The translations under genes and the position numbers were made by a program. Shown here piece after piece: positions 8,556-16,933 of a stretch of 64,000 nt of DNA. Within the stretch, counting starts at the first letter, position 1, and the number at the start of each line of letters is the position of its first letter. The DNA is from Verrucomicrobiaceae bacterium (GTDB taxonomy: Bacteria > Verrucomicrobiota > Verrucomicrobiia > Verrucomicrobiales > Verrucomicrobiaceae): positions 248,001-312,000 of the forward strand of contig JAEUHN010000017.1 in the NCBI GenBank assembly GCA_016795365.1, read 5' to 3'. The notes below the pieces were generated by a model. That model did not search any database and was not told the DNA's origin. It saw nothing but the letters and a program-made list of their open reading frames with translations.

Positions 8556-9715
8556 AAACTCTGCTCTCGCTCCTCATTGGCTGCCTTGCTCTGGTGGCTC
8601 AGGCTGAAGATGTCACGCCCCTCGCCATCGGCTCGCCAGCTCCCGACTTCAACTTGCCGGGCATCGACGGCAACCAGCACACGCTTGCGGATTACAAGAA
8701 GACGGAGGTGCTGATGGTCATCTTCCTCAGCAATCACTGCCCGGCCTCGCATGGGTGTGAGCCGCGTCTGTTGAAGTTGTTCGCCGACTACAAAGGCAAG
8801 GGACTGGATGTGGTAGCGATCAATCCAAACAACCCCATCGGCCTGCGCCCGGATGAACTTGGCTACTCGAAATACAACGACAGCTTCGACGAGATGAAGC
8901 TCTACGCGAAGGACGCGAAGTTTACCTTCGACTACCTTTACGATGGCGAGACGCAGGCGACGGCGAAAGCTTACGGTTGCCTCGCGACGCCGCACGTCTT
9001 CATCTTCGACAAGGAGCGCAAGCTTCGCTACCAGGGCCGCTTCGACGACTCGCGCTACAAGGACGAGAGCACCGTCACGTCGCCGGATGCGCGCAACGCG
9101 GTCGAGGCGCTGCTCGCTGGCAAGGAAGTGCCCGTGAAGGAAACGAAGCCCTACGGCTGCTCGACCAAGTGGCTGACCAAGAAGGACCTCGTGAAGGCAG
9201 ACAACGAGAAGTGGGCGAAGGCCGATGTGATTGTGGAGACCATTGATGCCGCTGCCGTGGCCGCCCTGCGCAAGAACGACACGAAGAAGGTCCGCATGTT
9301 CAACGTGTGGGCCACGTGGTGTGGGCCATGCGTGGAGGAGTTCCCCGAACTGGTGAAGACCTCGCGCAAGTTTGGTCTGCGCGACTTTGAATTCATCAGC
9401 ATCAGTCTCGATGATCCTGCTGATTTGAAGACGGTGAAGAAGTTCCTCGATCAGAATGGCAACGTTTTGCCCAGCAAGCTGAAGCCATCGCTGAAGGAAG
9501 AAGGTCGCAACACCAATTGCTATGTCTTCAAAGGCGCGAACAACGATGAGCTGATCAAGGCGCTCGATCCGGAGTGGAAGGGGCCGATCCCGTTCACGCT
9601 CGTCGTCGCTCCCGGCGGTAAGGTGGTGTATCGGGTGAATGAAGAGGTCGATGGTGAAAAACTGCGCCAGACCATTCTGGACTACATGGGGGATTCGTAT
9701 GTGCCTGAGAACTAG
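8552..9715 (+). CDS. Secreted double-domain redoxin/thioredoxin-like protein
   Basis: This 387-residue protein has a signal peptide (LLSLLIGCLALVAQA) and two thioredoxin-fold domains. The first (about residues 30-190) is an AhpC/TSA-type redoxin with C63 and C69 in NHCPASHGCEPR. The second (about 235-387) is TlpA/ResA-like with the active site W256-C-G-P-C260. TlpA-like domains reduce disulfides in envelope proteins, including cytochrome c and copper-site maturation. It is coupled to the upstream DUF2007 gene and overlaps the downstream TPR gene by 17 bases, which makes a tight three-gene operon. Confidence 0.9.
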   Translation: MKTLLSLLIGCLALVAQAEDVTPLAIGSPAPDFNLPGIDGNQHTLADYKKTEVLMVIFLSNHCPASHGCEPRLLKLFADYKGKGLDVVAINPNNPIGLRPDELGYSKYNDSFDEMKLYAKDAKFTFDYLYDGETQATAKAYGCLATPHVFIFDKERKLRYQGRFDDSRYKDESTVTSPDARNAVEALLAGKEVPVKETKPYGCSTKWLTKKDLVKADNEKWAKADVIVETIDAAAVAALRKNDTKKVRMFNVWATWCGPCVEEFPELVKTSRKFGLRDFEFISISLDDPADLKTVKKFLDQNGNVLPSKLKPSLKEEGRNTNCYVFKGANNDELIKALDPEWKGPIPFTLVVAPGGKVVYRVNEEVDGEKLRQTILDYMGDSYVPEN

Positions 9716-10325
9716 CCTTTTCGTCGCCGCGTGCATCAGTATGCAAGCTATCGCGCAGTCGCCGCGCGAGCTGATGCAGCAAGGTCAGCAGCTCTTCTTT
9801 GAAGCGAAGATCGCGGAGTCCATCGCGGCCTTCGACAAGCTGATCGAACTCCAGCCGGAGGCGAAGCCGCATCTGTGGCAGCGCGGTCTGGCGCTCTACT
9901 ACGCGGACAAGTTCAAGGAAGGTCGCGAGCAATTCGAGACGCATCAAACGGTGAACACCGCAGACGTGGAGAACGCGGCATGGCACTTCCTCTGCGTTGC
10001 GAGACTGGAAGGCATCGAAGGCGCACGGAAGAACTTCATTCCCATCGAAGGCGACTCGCGCGTGCCAATGAAGGAGGTGCATCAGCTCTTTGCGGGCAAA
10101 GGCTCGGTTGAGGCGGTGATGAAGGCTGCGGAAGCGGGCGATGAGTCTGAGCGACGCAACCAGCTCTGCTACGCGCACCTTTACCTGGGGCTCTACTTCG
10201 AGGCGATGAAGGACGACGCCAAGGCCAGGGAACACATGCTCAAGTCGGCCAAGGATTTCAGCATGGGGCACTACATGGGCGAAACCGCACGCGTGCATCT
10301 GAAGGTGCGCGGGTGGGACAAGTGA
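9699..10325 (+). CDS. Secreted TPR protein
   Basis: This 208-residue protein starts at ATG 9699, inside the 3' end of the redoxin gene. It has a signal peptide ending near MQAIAQ and then TPR-like helices: SPRELMQQGQQLFFEAKIAE, then LWQRGLALYYADKFKEGREQ, then a late pair around HLYLGLYFEAMKDDAKARE. The layout resembles NlpI-like lipoproteins, but no lipobox is present. TPR proteins act as scaffolds; coupling to a periplasmic redoxin suggests it presents or gathers substrates. That role is an inference. Confidence 0.85.
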   Translation: MCLRTSLFVAACISMQAIAQSPRELMQQGQQLFFEAKIAESIAAFDKLIELQPEAKPHLWQRGLALYYADKFKEGREQFETHQTVNTADVENAAWHFLCVARLEGIEGARKNFIPIEGDSRVPMKEVHQLFAGKGSVEAVMKAAEAGDESERRNQLCYAHLYLGLYFEAMKDDAKAREHMLKSAKDFSMGHYMGETARVHLKVRGWDK

Positions 10326-10331
10326 TTCGCG

Positions 10332-10760
10332 TTACTTCTTCGCTGCCTTCCAGGCGGGCCAGCCGCCTTTGAGCACCCAGACGTTCATGATGGCAAGGTT
10401 CTCGGTCAGATACTTGCGCATCTTGTGGCTGGCATGACAGGCGAGGCCATCGCAGTAGATGACGATGGGCTTCTTGTTGTCCTGCAGCTTGTCGAGGTGC
10501 TCCAACAGGAGGTTGTCGAGTTCCTGTTCGTTGATGAGGATGGCACCGGGGACGTGTTCCTGCTCGAACTGCTGCCTGATGCGGGCGTCGATCCAGAACA
10601 CGTTGCCTTGCCAGCGCTTCTCGATCTCCGCCATCGAGACCTCGTCATCATTGAGCTTCTCATCCACCAGGAACCATGCTGGAGCGCGAGGATGATAAAG
10701 GTGCGTGGCTACCGCTGCTGTCAGCGTCAGAGCCACAATGATGAGCGTGCCTTTGATCAC
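10332..10760 (-). CDS. Membrane-anchored or exported rhodanese-like protein
   Basis: This 142-residue protein starts at GTG 10760, only 6 bases after the DUF1573 stop. An N-terminal hydrophobic segment (TLIIVALTLTAAVATHLY) anchors or exports it. The rhodanese domain includes WIDARIRQQFEQEHVPGAI and the active-site loop YC103DGLAC108HASHKM, ending with LKGGWPAW. Rhodaneses carry sulfane sulfur on the active Cys. This one has a second Cys five residues on, as in redox-sensitive CX4C forms. It is convergent with the TPR gene. Confidence 0.85.
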   Translation of the reverse strand: MIKGTLIIVALTLTAAVATHLYHPRAPAWFLVDEKLNDDEVSMAEIEKRWQGNVFWIDARIRQQFEQEHVPGAILINEQELDNLLLEHLDKLQDNKKPIVIYCDGLACHASHKMRKYLTENLAIMNVWVLKGGWPAWKAAKK

Positions 10761-10766
10761 GGGGTT

Positions 10767-11516
10767 TTACTTGGCTTCAGGCTTGGCCTCGGGTGCTTTG
10801 GCGGGAACACCGGCGGGCCGGGCGATCACCTCGCCGGCCGTTGGCTCGGCAGCACGGCTCTCAGGCTGGCGAACAATGCCGAAGAACGCGAGCTGGCGCT
10901 GATACTTGGGGATCTTGCTGTCCGTCTCGAGCTTGAGTGCGCCGATGGTGATGTCCGTCGTGGTCTTCGGCGTGAGTGTGATGGCATACTCACGGCCGGG
11001 TTTCACTTCTTTGAAGGAGAACTCCACGTTCTCCCGGGTGGAGGAGACGTTGACCAGCTTGATGGGATCTTCACCCACCATTTTGACGGTGACGGTCTTG
11101 GGCTCGGGCTTCTCATTGAGCCACCACTGAACCATCTTGGGTTCCACCTCAATCGCGACAGGAATGTTGACGATGAAGGGGATCACCCACTCCTGCTGTT
11201 GTGGGTCGTCGGTAGTGACGTGGATGGTCTTTTCCTGTTCGCCAGTGAAGGATCCCACCTTGAACTCAGCCGTGCCGGTGCCCTTCTCGCCAGGTTGATA
11301 AACGGGCTTGTCCAGCGTGGCGCTCAGGCATGAGCAGGCGCTTTCGAGGTGCAGGATGCGGACGGGTTTGTTGCCATCGTTCTTGAAGGTGAAAGTGACT
11401 GAAGCCGTTTCATCTTCGGGCTTGGGTCTTACATCGACGTGATCAACATCCAGACGCAAGGCGGCGCTGGTGATCAACGGAAGCAGGGTCATCGCGAGGG
11501 AAAGTGACAGTTTCAT
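10767..11516 (-). CDS. DUF1573 secreted protein
   Basis: This 249-residue protein starts at ATG 11516, giving a signal peptide ending near LITSAALR; the frame runs further upstream but through the terminator of the next gene. The DUF1573 domain shows as VTFTFKNDGNKPVRI followed by an SACSCLSA cysteine pair, typical of this Ig-like (ASH/MSP-type) family. A second beta-rich region follows, and then a Pro/Ala/Lys-rich tail of about 35 residues. DUF1573 proteins are abundant in Verrucomicrobia and Bacteroidetes, but their function is unknown. It forms an operon with the rhodanese gene downstream. Confidence 0.85.
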   Translation of the reverse strand: MKLSLSLAMTLLPLITSAALRLDVDHVDVRPKPEDETASVTFTFKNDGNKPVRILHLESACSCLSATLDKPVYQPGEKGTGTAEFKVGSFTGEQEKTIHVTTDDPQQQEWVIPFIVNIPVAIEVEPKMVQWWLNEKPEPKTVTVKMVGEDPIKLVNVSSTRENVEFSFKEVKPGREYAITLTPKTTTDITIGALKLETDSKIPKYQRQLAFFGIVRQPESRAAEPTAGEVIARPAGVPAKAPEAKPEAK

Positions 11517-11565
11517 CAACGAAAAGCTACGGGCATTGCGCGAGTCTGCCAAGCGGACAAAACAA

Positions 11566-11596
11566 AGCCGCACCCCACGCATGGCGGGGTGCGGCT
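11566..11596 (-). terminator. Rho-independent terminator of the lsrF-like gene
   Basis: A perfect 11-base inverted repeat (AGCCGCACCCC at 11566-11576 and GGGGTGCGGCT at 11586-11596) encloses a 9-base loop. Read on the minus strand it is followed by TTGTTTTG. It lies 20 bases past the stop codon of the minus-strand thiolase gene, which is the expected position. Confidence 0.85.
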
Positions 11597-11616
11597 GAAT
11601 CGTTCGTGCGATGGTA

Positions 11617-12603
11617 TTACTTCTTCGCAGCGCGGGCGGCGCGACGCTTGTCGGCAGCCTTGAGGTCGTTATACAGCTCGAACGCCTTGTTGGCGTTCAG
11701 GCCGCCGTGCACGACGCCTTCCACGGCCTGCATCATCGCCACCGGAGCATCGCTCTGGAAGATGTTGCGGCCCATGTCCACGCCACTCGCGCCTTGCTTG
11801 ATGGCGTTGGCGCACATCTTGAGGGCGTCGAGTTCAGGCAGCTTCTTGCCACCGGCGATCACGATCGGCACAGGGCAGCAGCTGGTCACGGTATCGAATT
11901 CCTTCTCGGTGTAGTAGCACTTCACCACGTTCGCGCCGAGTTCCGCCATGATGCGGGTGGCGAGGCGGAAATACTGCGGCGTGCGTGCCATCGCGCGGCC
12001 CACGGCGGTCACGCCCATGACGGCGATGCCGTAGCGGCTGGCGGCGTCCACGAGGTCGGTCATGTTCTTCAGCGACTGGCGCTCATAGGCGCTGCCAATG
12101 AAGACCTGCACGGCGAGCACGGAGGCGTTGAGGCGGATCGCTTCTTCGATCGTCAGCGCGGTGCTCTCGTTGGAGAGAGGCTCAAAGCCAGGGCGGGAGA
12201 GCTTGATCTTCTTGCCTTCCACTTCGCCTTCCCACTCTTCCATCGGGCTGATCATCGAGGTGCCGCCGGAAGCGCGCAGAGCGATCGCCTTGGTGGTGGA
12301 AGCAGGAATCACGGAGCGCTGAATGCCGCGAGTGAGCATCAGGCAGTCCGCATACGGAGCGAGGGGAAGGATGGTCTGGTCCACACGCTCAAGGCCAGTC
12401 GTGGGGCCCTGGAAGTAGCCGTGGTCGAAGGCGAGCATCACAGTGCGGCCGTCCTTCGGATTGAAGACCTTGCTCAGGCGGTTCTTGAGACCCCAGTCAT
12501 ACTGATGGCAGCCCTTCAAGAAGAAGCCGGGGGCTTCCTGGGGGACGTCGGTGAAGAACTCTTTCTCTTTCTTGTCAGCAGCGCTGGTTTGGATGTCGGC
12601 CAT
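11617..12603 (-). CDS. lsrF: LsrF-like class I aldolase/thiolase (DeoC/FbaB/LsrF family)
   Basis: This 328-residue TIM-barrel enzyme starts at ATG 12603; the frame is open for 55 codons upstream but that stretch lacks family features. Landmarks are [42 protein letters not shown] and [20 protein letters not shown], the last being close to LsrF. LsrF cleaves the phosphorylated autoinducer-2 product 3-hydroxy-2,4-pentanedione-5-phosphate with CoA. No other lsr gene is nearby and the protein is longer than E. coli LsrF (about 291), so the true substrate may differ. A class I fructose-bisphosphate aldolase of the same superfamily is the main alternative. Confidence 0.8.
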   Translation of the reverse strand: MADIQTSAADKKEKEFFTDVPQEAPGFFLKGCHQYDWGLKNRLSKVFNPKDGRTVMLAFDHGYFQGPTTGLERVDQTILPLAPYADCLMLTRGIQRSVIPASTTKAIALRASGGTSMISPMEEWEGEVEGKKIKLSRPGFEPLSNESTALTIEEAIRLNASVLAVQVFIGSAYERQSLKNMTDLVDAASRYGIAVMGVTAVGRAMARTPQYFRLATRIMAELGANVVKCYYTEKEFDTVTSCCPVPIVIAGGKKLPELDALKMCANAIKQGASGVDMGRNIFQSDAPVAMMQAVEGVVHGGLNANKAFELYNDLKAADKRRAARAAKK

Positions 12604-12733
12604 AATGTGTGGGTGTCTTGGTTCGGATTGGGAATGGAAAGGCGCGCATTCTGCCACGCTGAGGCAGGGCGTCAAAGGGTTATGCCGCGCCGCCTGTGGC
12701 GCATCGGACACGGCATCGGGGCTCCCGAAAACA

Positions 12734-12765
12734 CGAATGCCCGAGACCAGGGTCCCAGGCATTCG
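12734..12765 (-). terminator. Candidate terminator after the YHS-like gene
   Basis: A perfect 8-base stem (CGAATGCC at 12734-12741 and GGCATTCG at 12758-12765) lies 27 bases past the minus-strand stop at 12793. On the minus strand it is followed by TGTTTTCG. The loop of 16 bases can extend the stem partly. The T-run is weak, so this is a moderate call. Confidence 0.5.
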
Positions 12766-12792
12766 CATTCGTCGTTGGAGCAGTCGGTGCGA

Positions 12793-13020
12793 CTACTTCT
12801 GATATTCCTTCTTGGTCACCTTGTAGGAGGCCGGGCTTTTCTCGAACTTGTCGAGGCAATCCATGCAACAGAATGCGACGGGGCCCTCTTTGGTTTTGAT
12901 TCGGTAGATCGGACGAGCGGCTTTGCCATCGACCGGGCATTTGTCATTGATAGGCCAGTCAGCAAATGCAGTGGAGATGCAGACGGTGCCAAAGGCGAGT
13001 GCTGTGAGAAGCGTCTTCAT
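12793..13020 (-). CDS. Small secreted YHS-like metal-binding protein
   Basis: This 75-residue protein has a signal peptide (MKTLLTALAFGTVCISTAFA). The mature part has the pattern NDKCPVDGKAA, then a short strand-rich stretch, then VAFCCMDCLDKFEKSPASY. This CPV...FCCxxC...F...P..Y layout is that of the YHS domain, a short Cys-rich module often found with copper or other heavy-metal proteins. Metal binding is inferred from the cysteines; the partner is not known. Confidence 0.75.
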   Translation of the reverse strand: MKTLLTALAFGTVCISTAFADWPINDKCPVDGKAARPIYRIKTKEGPVAFCCMDCLDKFEKSPASYKVTKKEYQK

Positions 13021-13179
13021 AATAGAGTAGGTAGGGTGGATGTGCTGATGGTCAGCAGTGCCCCCTGAAAACTCTCTGAGTCTGGGAGTTCTTTGGAGAT
13101 GCCAACCGGTGCCGAGTGGAACGCAAGATCAGCGTAATCCATGTCCCTGATGGCTGGGGTGTGGATTGGCAGAGCCGGG

Positions 13180-14340
13180 CTACGGCCGCCTCTGAAGGCG
13201 ACGCAGCATGTTTTCACTCACGCGGGGATCGACGCGCCCGAGGATCCAGCGTGCGAGCTTTTGGGCGACGAGTTCCCACCACGACACATCCCACACACTC
13301 TCGGGAGTCACCATGGCAGAGAGTGAGACGTCATGATCGAACTGCTGTCGCGCCCGGCTCGCCAGTTCGGGATCGACCACGCGGATCATGATCTCGAAGT
13401 TAATGCGCAGGCTTCGCGGGTCGAGGTTCGAAGATCCGACATAGACCACATCATCAATGACCAGCAACTTGGCGTGCAGGATCTGCGGCTGGTATTCGAA
13501 GACTTCGATGCCTGCTCGGAGCAGCTTTGAATACATCGCCTGCGTGGCGCGCTGCATCAGTTTCACATCACTCTTGCCTCCAAGCATCAGCCTCATGCGA
13601 GCGCCACGCCCCACGGCATCGGTGAACTGCTTCAAGAAGCCGCCCGTGGGCAGGAAGTAGGCGCTCGTTACGGCGATGTCCTTGGCCTGCCTGAGATCAC
13701 TGCGGACGGCATCACGGAGCGGACTGTCTCCATAACCGGGGTGAATGAAGAGCGGGCGGATGGCCGGGTTCCTGCAGCCGCGTTTCCGAGTCTGTTGCTT
13801 CTTGCGCTTGAGCACCCGCCATTGCTTCTGATCTGCGGACTCGAATTGCTGATCAAACTCCGCCTCCAGCTCCACCGCCACCGGGCCGTCGATGCGCAGG
13901 CCGCCGTCTCGCCAGCCACGTGTGACCCCGTCGCCATGATAGTCCTCCGCAATGTTGCAGCCGCCGACGAAAGCCGTTTCGCTATCGATGACGAGCAACT
14001 TGCGGTGATCGCGAAAGGCCCAGGACCCGAGGCTGGGTTCGTTAAACCATTTCATTGCCGCTTGAGGCAGAGCGCCGAGTTGATCGAAATAGTCGTCGCT
14101 CAAGTCCATGCCGCCCAGGGCATCAACGAGCAGCCAGACCTGCACTCCACGTTGAGCGGCTTCGATGAGCGCAGCCCGGAATCGGCGACCGATGTCCTCG
14201 TCCGTGTAGATGTAGGTCTCCATCCGCACCGTGCGTTTCGCCTGCGCGATGGCAGCCAGCTTGGCTTCCAGCAAGGCGTGGCCGGTGCTGTGCCATTCGA
14301 AGCGATGGGTGGCAGACGCGATGATGGTGGAGTCATCCAT
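13180..14340 (-). CDS. Phospholipase D / cardiolipin synthase family protein
   Basis: This 386-residue enzyme has two HKD motifs. The first is FRDHRKLLVIDSETAFVGG (H-K-D spacing intact) and the second is ILHAKLLVIDDVVYVGSSN. Start ATG 14340 (MDDSTIIA) is chosen because upstream sequence in this frame runs into the CPBP gene read in another frame. There is no clear N-terminal membrane helix, so it resembles ClsB more than ClsA. It would form cardiolipin or a related phospholipid at the membrane. It lies 38 bases downstream of the CPBP gene on the same strand. Confidence 0.88.
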   Translation of the reverse strand: MDDSTIIASATHRFEWHSTGHALLEAKLAAIAQAKRTVRMETYIYTDEDIGRRFRAALIEAAQRGVQVWLLVDALGGMDLSDDYFDQLGALPQAAMKWFNEPSLGSWAFRDHRKLLVIDSETAFVGGCNIAEDYHGDGVTRGWRDGGLRIDGPVAVELEAEFDQQFESADQKQWRVLKRKKQQTRKRGCRNPAIRPLFIHPGYGDSPLRDAVRSDLRQAKDIAVTSAYFLPTGGFLKQFTDAVGRGARMRLMLGGKSDVKLMQRATQAMYSKLLRAGIEVFEYQPQILHAKLLVIDDVVYVGSSNLDPRSLRINFEIMIRVVDPELASRARQQFDHDVSLSAMVTPESVWDVSWWELVAQKLARWILGRVDPRVSENMLRRLQRRP

Positions 14341-14378
14341 GCCGCTAGGTTTAGTCGAGTCATGCCGAGGGGCAAGCC

Positions 14379-15176
14379 TCACCAAAAGCCCCACTGCTTC
14401 GTCTGCATCACATACAGACCGAGCAGCAAGTTGCCCACGGCGTGCATGAAGACGCAGGCACCAAGGCTCTTCGTTTTCACTGCCACGAAATACACAAGCG
14501 ATCCCCAGACCAACGCGCCGAGGTAGTCGGAAGGATGATGAATCAACGTCACCGCGATGGTAACGATGCCGAACGCCTTCCACGTGTGCTGCCCAAAAGG
14601 CACCGTGCGGAAGTCGCGATCTCCGGCCTGCACGTAGCGCACAAGGAAGCTGCGCCAGAAGAGTTCCTCCACGAAGGGCACGATGACGACCATGCGGAAG
14701 AACCTCGCCAGCACGGTGGCCCACCAGGCGAGTGGATGGGTCACTACGAAGAACAATCGCGAGCTTTCCGAGTCATGAAGCAGTGTGGTCGCTGAGCCGG
14801 CCTCGAAGATGCTCGGATCAAAGCCTTCATCGCGCTTCACGACACCGAGCCACTCGCACCACGACGGCAAGTCTTCGCGATACAGCATCGCAGGCAGCAC
14901 CCAGACGGCGATGCCCACAGCAGCGAGTCCGGCCGCAAGTGGCAGCCCGCGCCACGGAGTGAGCGTGTAGTGCTTCCTGAAGAACAGCAGCACCGCGCCC
15001 ACGATCACGCATTGCACGGGATACACCCAGTGCTCCGGCGCGCGTTGATACCAGGGCAGGGCGGAGTTCTCCACGAGGAAGAACTTCACGCTCTCCGTCA
15101 GCAGCATGAACAGCACCAGCGGCGCGATGTGGGCCACCGCTGGTGACTGGGTCCAGTGCTGACGCTGGGAAGGCAT
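14379..15176 (-). CDS. CPBP-family (CAAX protease-related) membrane protein
   Basis: This 265-residue protein has about seven hydrophobic segments. The CPBP signature is present: EELFWRSFLVRY (EExxxR motif), then TLIHHPSDYLGAL with histidines, and a final FMHAVGNLLLG segment. Members are intramembrane metalloproteases related to Rce1; in bacteria some give bacteriocin immunity, but most are uncharacterised. The ATG at 15176 overlaps the aminotransferase stop (TGATG), so the two are coupled; a GTG one codon earlier is equally possible. Confidence 0.85.
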   Translation of the reverse strand: MPSQRQHWTQSPAVAHIAPLVLFMLLTESVKFFLVENSALPWYQRAPEHWVYPVQCVIVGAVLLFFRKHYTLTPWRGLPLAAGLAAVGIAVWVLPAMLYREDLPSWCEWLGVVKRDEGFDPSIFEAGSATTLLHDSESSRLFFVVTHPLAWWATVLARFFRMVVIVPFVEELFWRSFLVRYVQAGDRDFRTVPFGQHTWKAFGIVTIAVTLIHHPSDYLGALVWGSLVYFVAVKTKSLGACVFMHAVGNLLLGLYVMQTKQWGFW

Positions 15177-16366
15177 CACCGGGCGGCTTGTTTCGCCGCG
15201 CGCACTTCGTTCACGAACTCCTCCATGAGGTCCATGGCCTTGTCGATCAGCTCCGGCGCGGTCGCGTAGCAGCAGCGCACATAGCCTTCACCAATGGAGC
15301 CGAACGGAGGTCCGGGCACGACGGCGACGCTCTTCTTCTCCAGCAGCTTGATCGCGAACTCCTTGCTCGTGAGTCCGGTGCTGCGGATGTCGGGGAAGAC
15401 GTAGAACGCACCGCCGGGATTGAAGCACGGCAGGCCCATCGCGTTGAGGCGACGCACGATGGTGTTGCGGCGCTGCTCGTAGCTGAGGCGCATCTCTTCA
15501 AAGGCACTGCGGCCCAGCTTGAGCGCTTCGAGCGCGGCCACCTGGCTCATGATCGGCGCGCAGAGCATGCAGTATTGATGGATCTTCATCATCGCCTCGC
15601 GCAGCGGCGAAGGAGCGCAAGCATAGCCCATGCGCCAGCCGGTCATCGCGAAGGCCTTGCTGAAGCCGTGCAGCAGGATGGTGCGTTCTTTCATGCCAGG
15701 GAAGCTGGCGATGCTGGTGTGCACGCGATCGTCGTAGAGCAGCTCGCTGTAGATCTCGTCCGTGATGACGATGAGGTCGTGCTTGATGGCGAGCGCCGCG
15801 ATCTTCTCCAGTTCCTCGACTGGCTCGATGCCACCGGTCGGGTTCGTGGGGAAGTTCAGCATGATGATCTTCGTCTTCGGCGTGATCGCCTTCTCGATGT
15901 CAGAGGCCAGCACGGCAAAATCATGCGCAGGGCTGGCATTGACCGCCACGGGCACACCGAAGGCCATCTGGATGCTCGGGTTGTAGCTCACGTAGCAGGG
16001 CTCGTGGTAGATCACTTCATCGCCCGGATTGATCAGCGCACGCAGCGCGAGGTCGAGTGCTTCACTGACGCCGACGGTGACGAGGATCTCGCTCTTCGCA
16101 TCGTAGCTGACCTTGAAGAAGTCCTCGACGTAACGCGCGATCTCCACGCGCAAAGATTCGAGACCGAGGTTCGAAGTGTAGCTCGTCTGGCCTTTCTCGA
16201 TGGAGCGGATGGCGGCCTCGCGAATGGCCCATGGGGTTGGCTTGTCAGGTTCACCGACACCGAGCGAGATGACATCGCTGCGTCCGATCACGAGTTCAAA
16301 GAAGTCGCGAATGCCTGAGCGGGGAAGGTCGCGGATGTGGCCCGCGATTTTGCTTTCGTAGTTCAT
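15176..16366 (-). CDS. PLP-dependent class I/II aminotransferase
   Basis: This 396-residue fold-type I aminotransferase shows a substrate-binding region (SLGVGEPDKPTPWAIREAA), the cofactor segment NFPTNPTGGIEPVEE, ITDEIYSELLYDD (Asp and Tyr cofactor contacts), the Schiff-base lysine in HGFSKAFAMTGWRMGY, and the carboxylate-binding arginine near GYVRCCYAT. Length and motifs match aspartate/aromatic or alanine-type aminotransferases; the amino donor cannot be told. It lies 12 bases downstream of an Lrp-family regulator, which probably controls it. Confidence 0.93.
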   Translation of the reverse strand: MNYESKIAGHIRDLPRSGIRDFFELVIGRSDVISLGVGEPDKPTPWAIREAAIRSIEKGQTSYTSNLGLESLRVEIARYVEDFFKVSYDAKSEILVTVGVSEALDLALRALINPGDEVIYHEPCYVSYNPSIQMAFGVPVAVNASPAHDFAVLASDIEKAITPKTKIIMLNFPTNPTGGIEPVEELEKIAALAIKHDLIVITDEIYSELLYDDRVHTSIASFPGMKERTILLHGFSKAFAMTGWRMGYACAPSPLREAMMKIHQYCMLCAPIMSQVAALEALKLGRSAFEEMRLSYEQRRNTIVRRLNAMGLPCFNPGGAFYVFPDIRSTGLTSKEFAIKLLEKKSVAVVPGPPFGSIGEGYVRCCYATAPELIDKAMDLMEEFVNEVRAAKQAAR

Positions 16367-16378
16367 GGCAAAGGTGGG

Positions 16379-16858
16379 TTAAGGAGCCACGGGCAGGCGT
16401 TCTTCCTGCTCGCCATGATCGACGATGAATCCAGCCTGCTTGTAGGTCTTCAGCTGGAACAGCGTCCCGGTGGAAAGCACGCCGCGCAGCGTGCTGAGCT
16501 TTTCGCTCACGAAGGTGGCCACGTCGTAGAGATCGTTGCCATGCACCGCGACGGCGAGGTCGTAATCGCCGGACATGAGGAAGCAATCACGCACCTGCGG
16601 ATACTGAGAGATGCGGCGCGCGAGGCGATCAAAACCACCGCCCATGTCGGGGCTGATCTTCACTTCGATCAAGGCGGTGACGCCACGGTTCTCCACCTTC
16701 GTGCGGTCCACGACCGCCTGATACCCGAGGATGACTCCGGCGGCCTCGGCGGCGGCGATGCGTGCAGAGACGTCGTTCGCTGTCGTGCCGAGGGCATTCG
16801 CCAAGTCTTCAGCCGAGCGGCTGGAGTTGGCCTGGAGTAGTTCGAGTAGTTTGTCCAT
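16379..16858 (-). CDS. Lrp/AsnC-family transcriptional regulator
   Basis: This 159-residue protein has an N-terminal winged-helix region (residues 1-50, with RSAEDLANALGTTANDVSAR as the helix-turn-helix) and a C-terminal RAM/Lrp ligand domain (VTALIEVKISPDMGGGFDRL, then CFLMSGDYDLAVAVHGND). Lrp-family proteins respond to amino acids and often regulate neighbouring amino-acid genes. It heads the run aminotransferase, CPBP protease, cardiolipin synthase. A cluster of palindromes lies directly upstream of its start. Confidence 0.9.
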   Translation of the reverse strand: MDKLLELLQANSSRSAEDLANALGTTANDVSARIAAAEAAGVILGYQAVVDRTKVENRGVTALIEVKISPDMGGGFDRLARRISQYPQVRDCFLMSGDYDLAVAVHGNDLYDVATFVSEKLSTLRGVLSTGTLFQLKTYKQAGFIVDHGEQEERLPVAP

Positions 16859-16862
16859 AACG

Positions 16863-16918
16863 AGCGCGCAGTTTAGTCGATAACTGCGCGCTGAGAAGTG
16901 AGATTTGAATCTCTCAGC
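16863..16918. promoter_or_regulatory. Nested palindromes upstream of the Lrp-type regulator
   Basis: Three inverted repeats are packed into 56 bases. A perfect 11-base pair AGCGCGCAGTT/AACTGCGCGCT lies at 16863-16873 and 16882-16892. GCTGAGA/TCTCAGC lies at 16890-16896 and 16912-16918. GAGATT/AATCTC lies at 16900-16905 and 16908-16913. They sit 5 bases upstream of the regulator start and just after the lipocalin stop on the same strand. They could be an autoregulatory operator or a read-through terminator of the lipocalin gene; no strong T-run supports the second idea. Confidence 0.55.
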
Positions 16919-16933
16919 AACGCTCGCGCTCCG

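Noticed and set aside
11611-13068. Plus-strand frame of 485 codons
   Set aside because: It runs antisense through the LsrF-like gene and the YHS-like gene, both with clear family motifs.
15143-16318. Plus-strand frame of 391 codons
   Set aside because: It is antisense to the aminotransferase, which has complete cofactor motifs.
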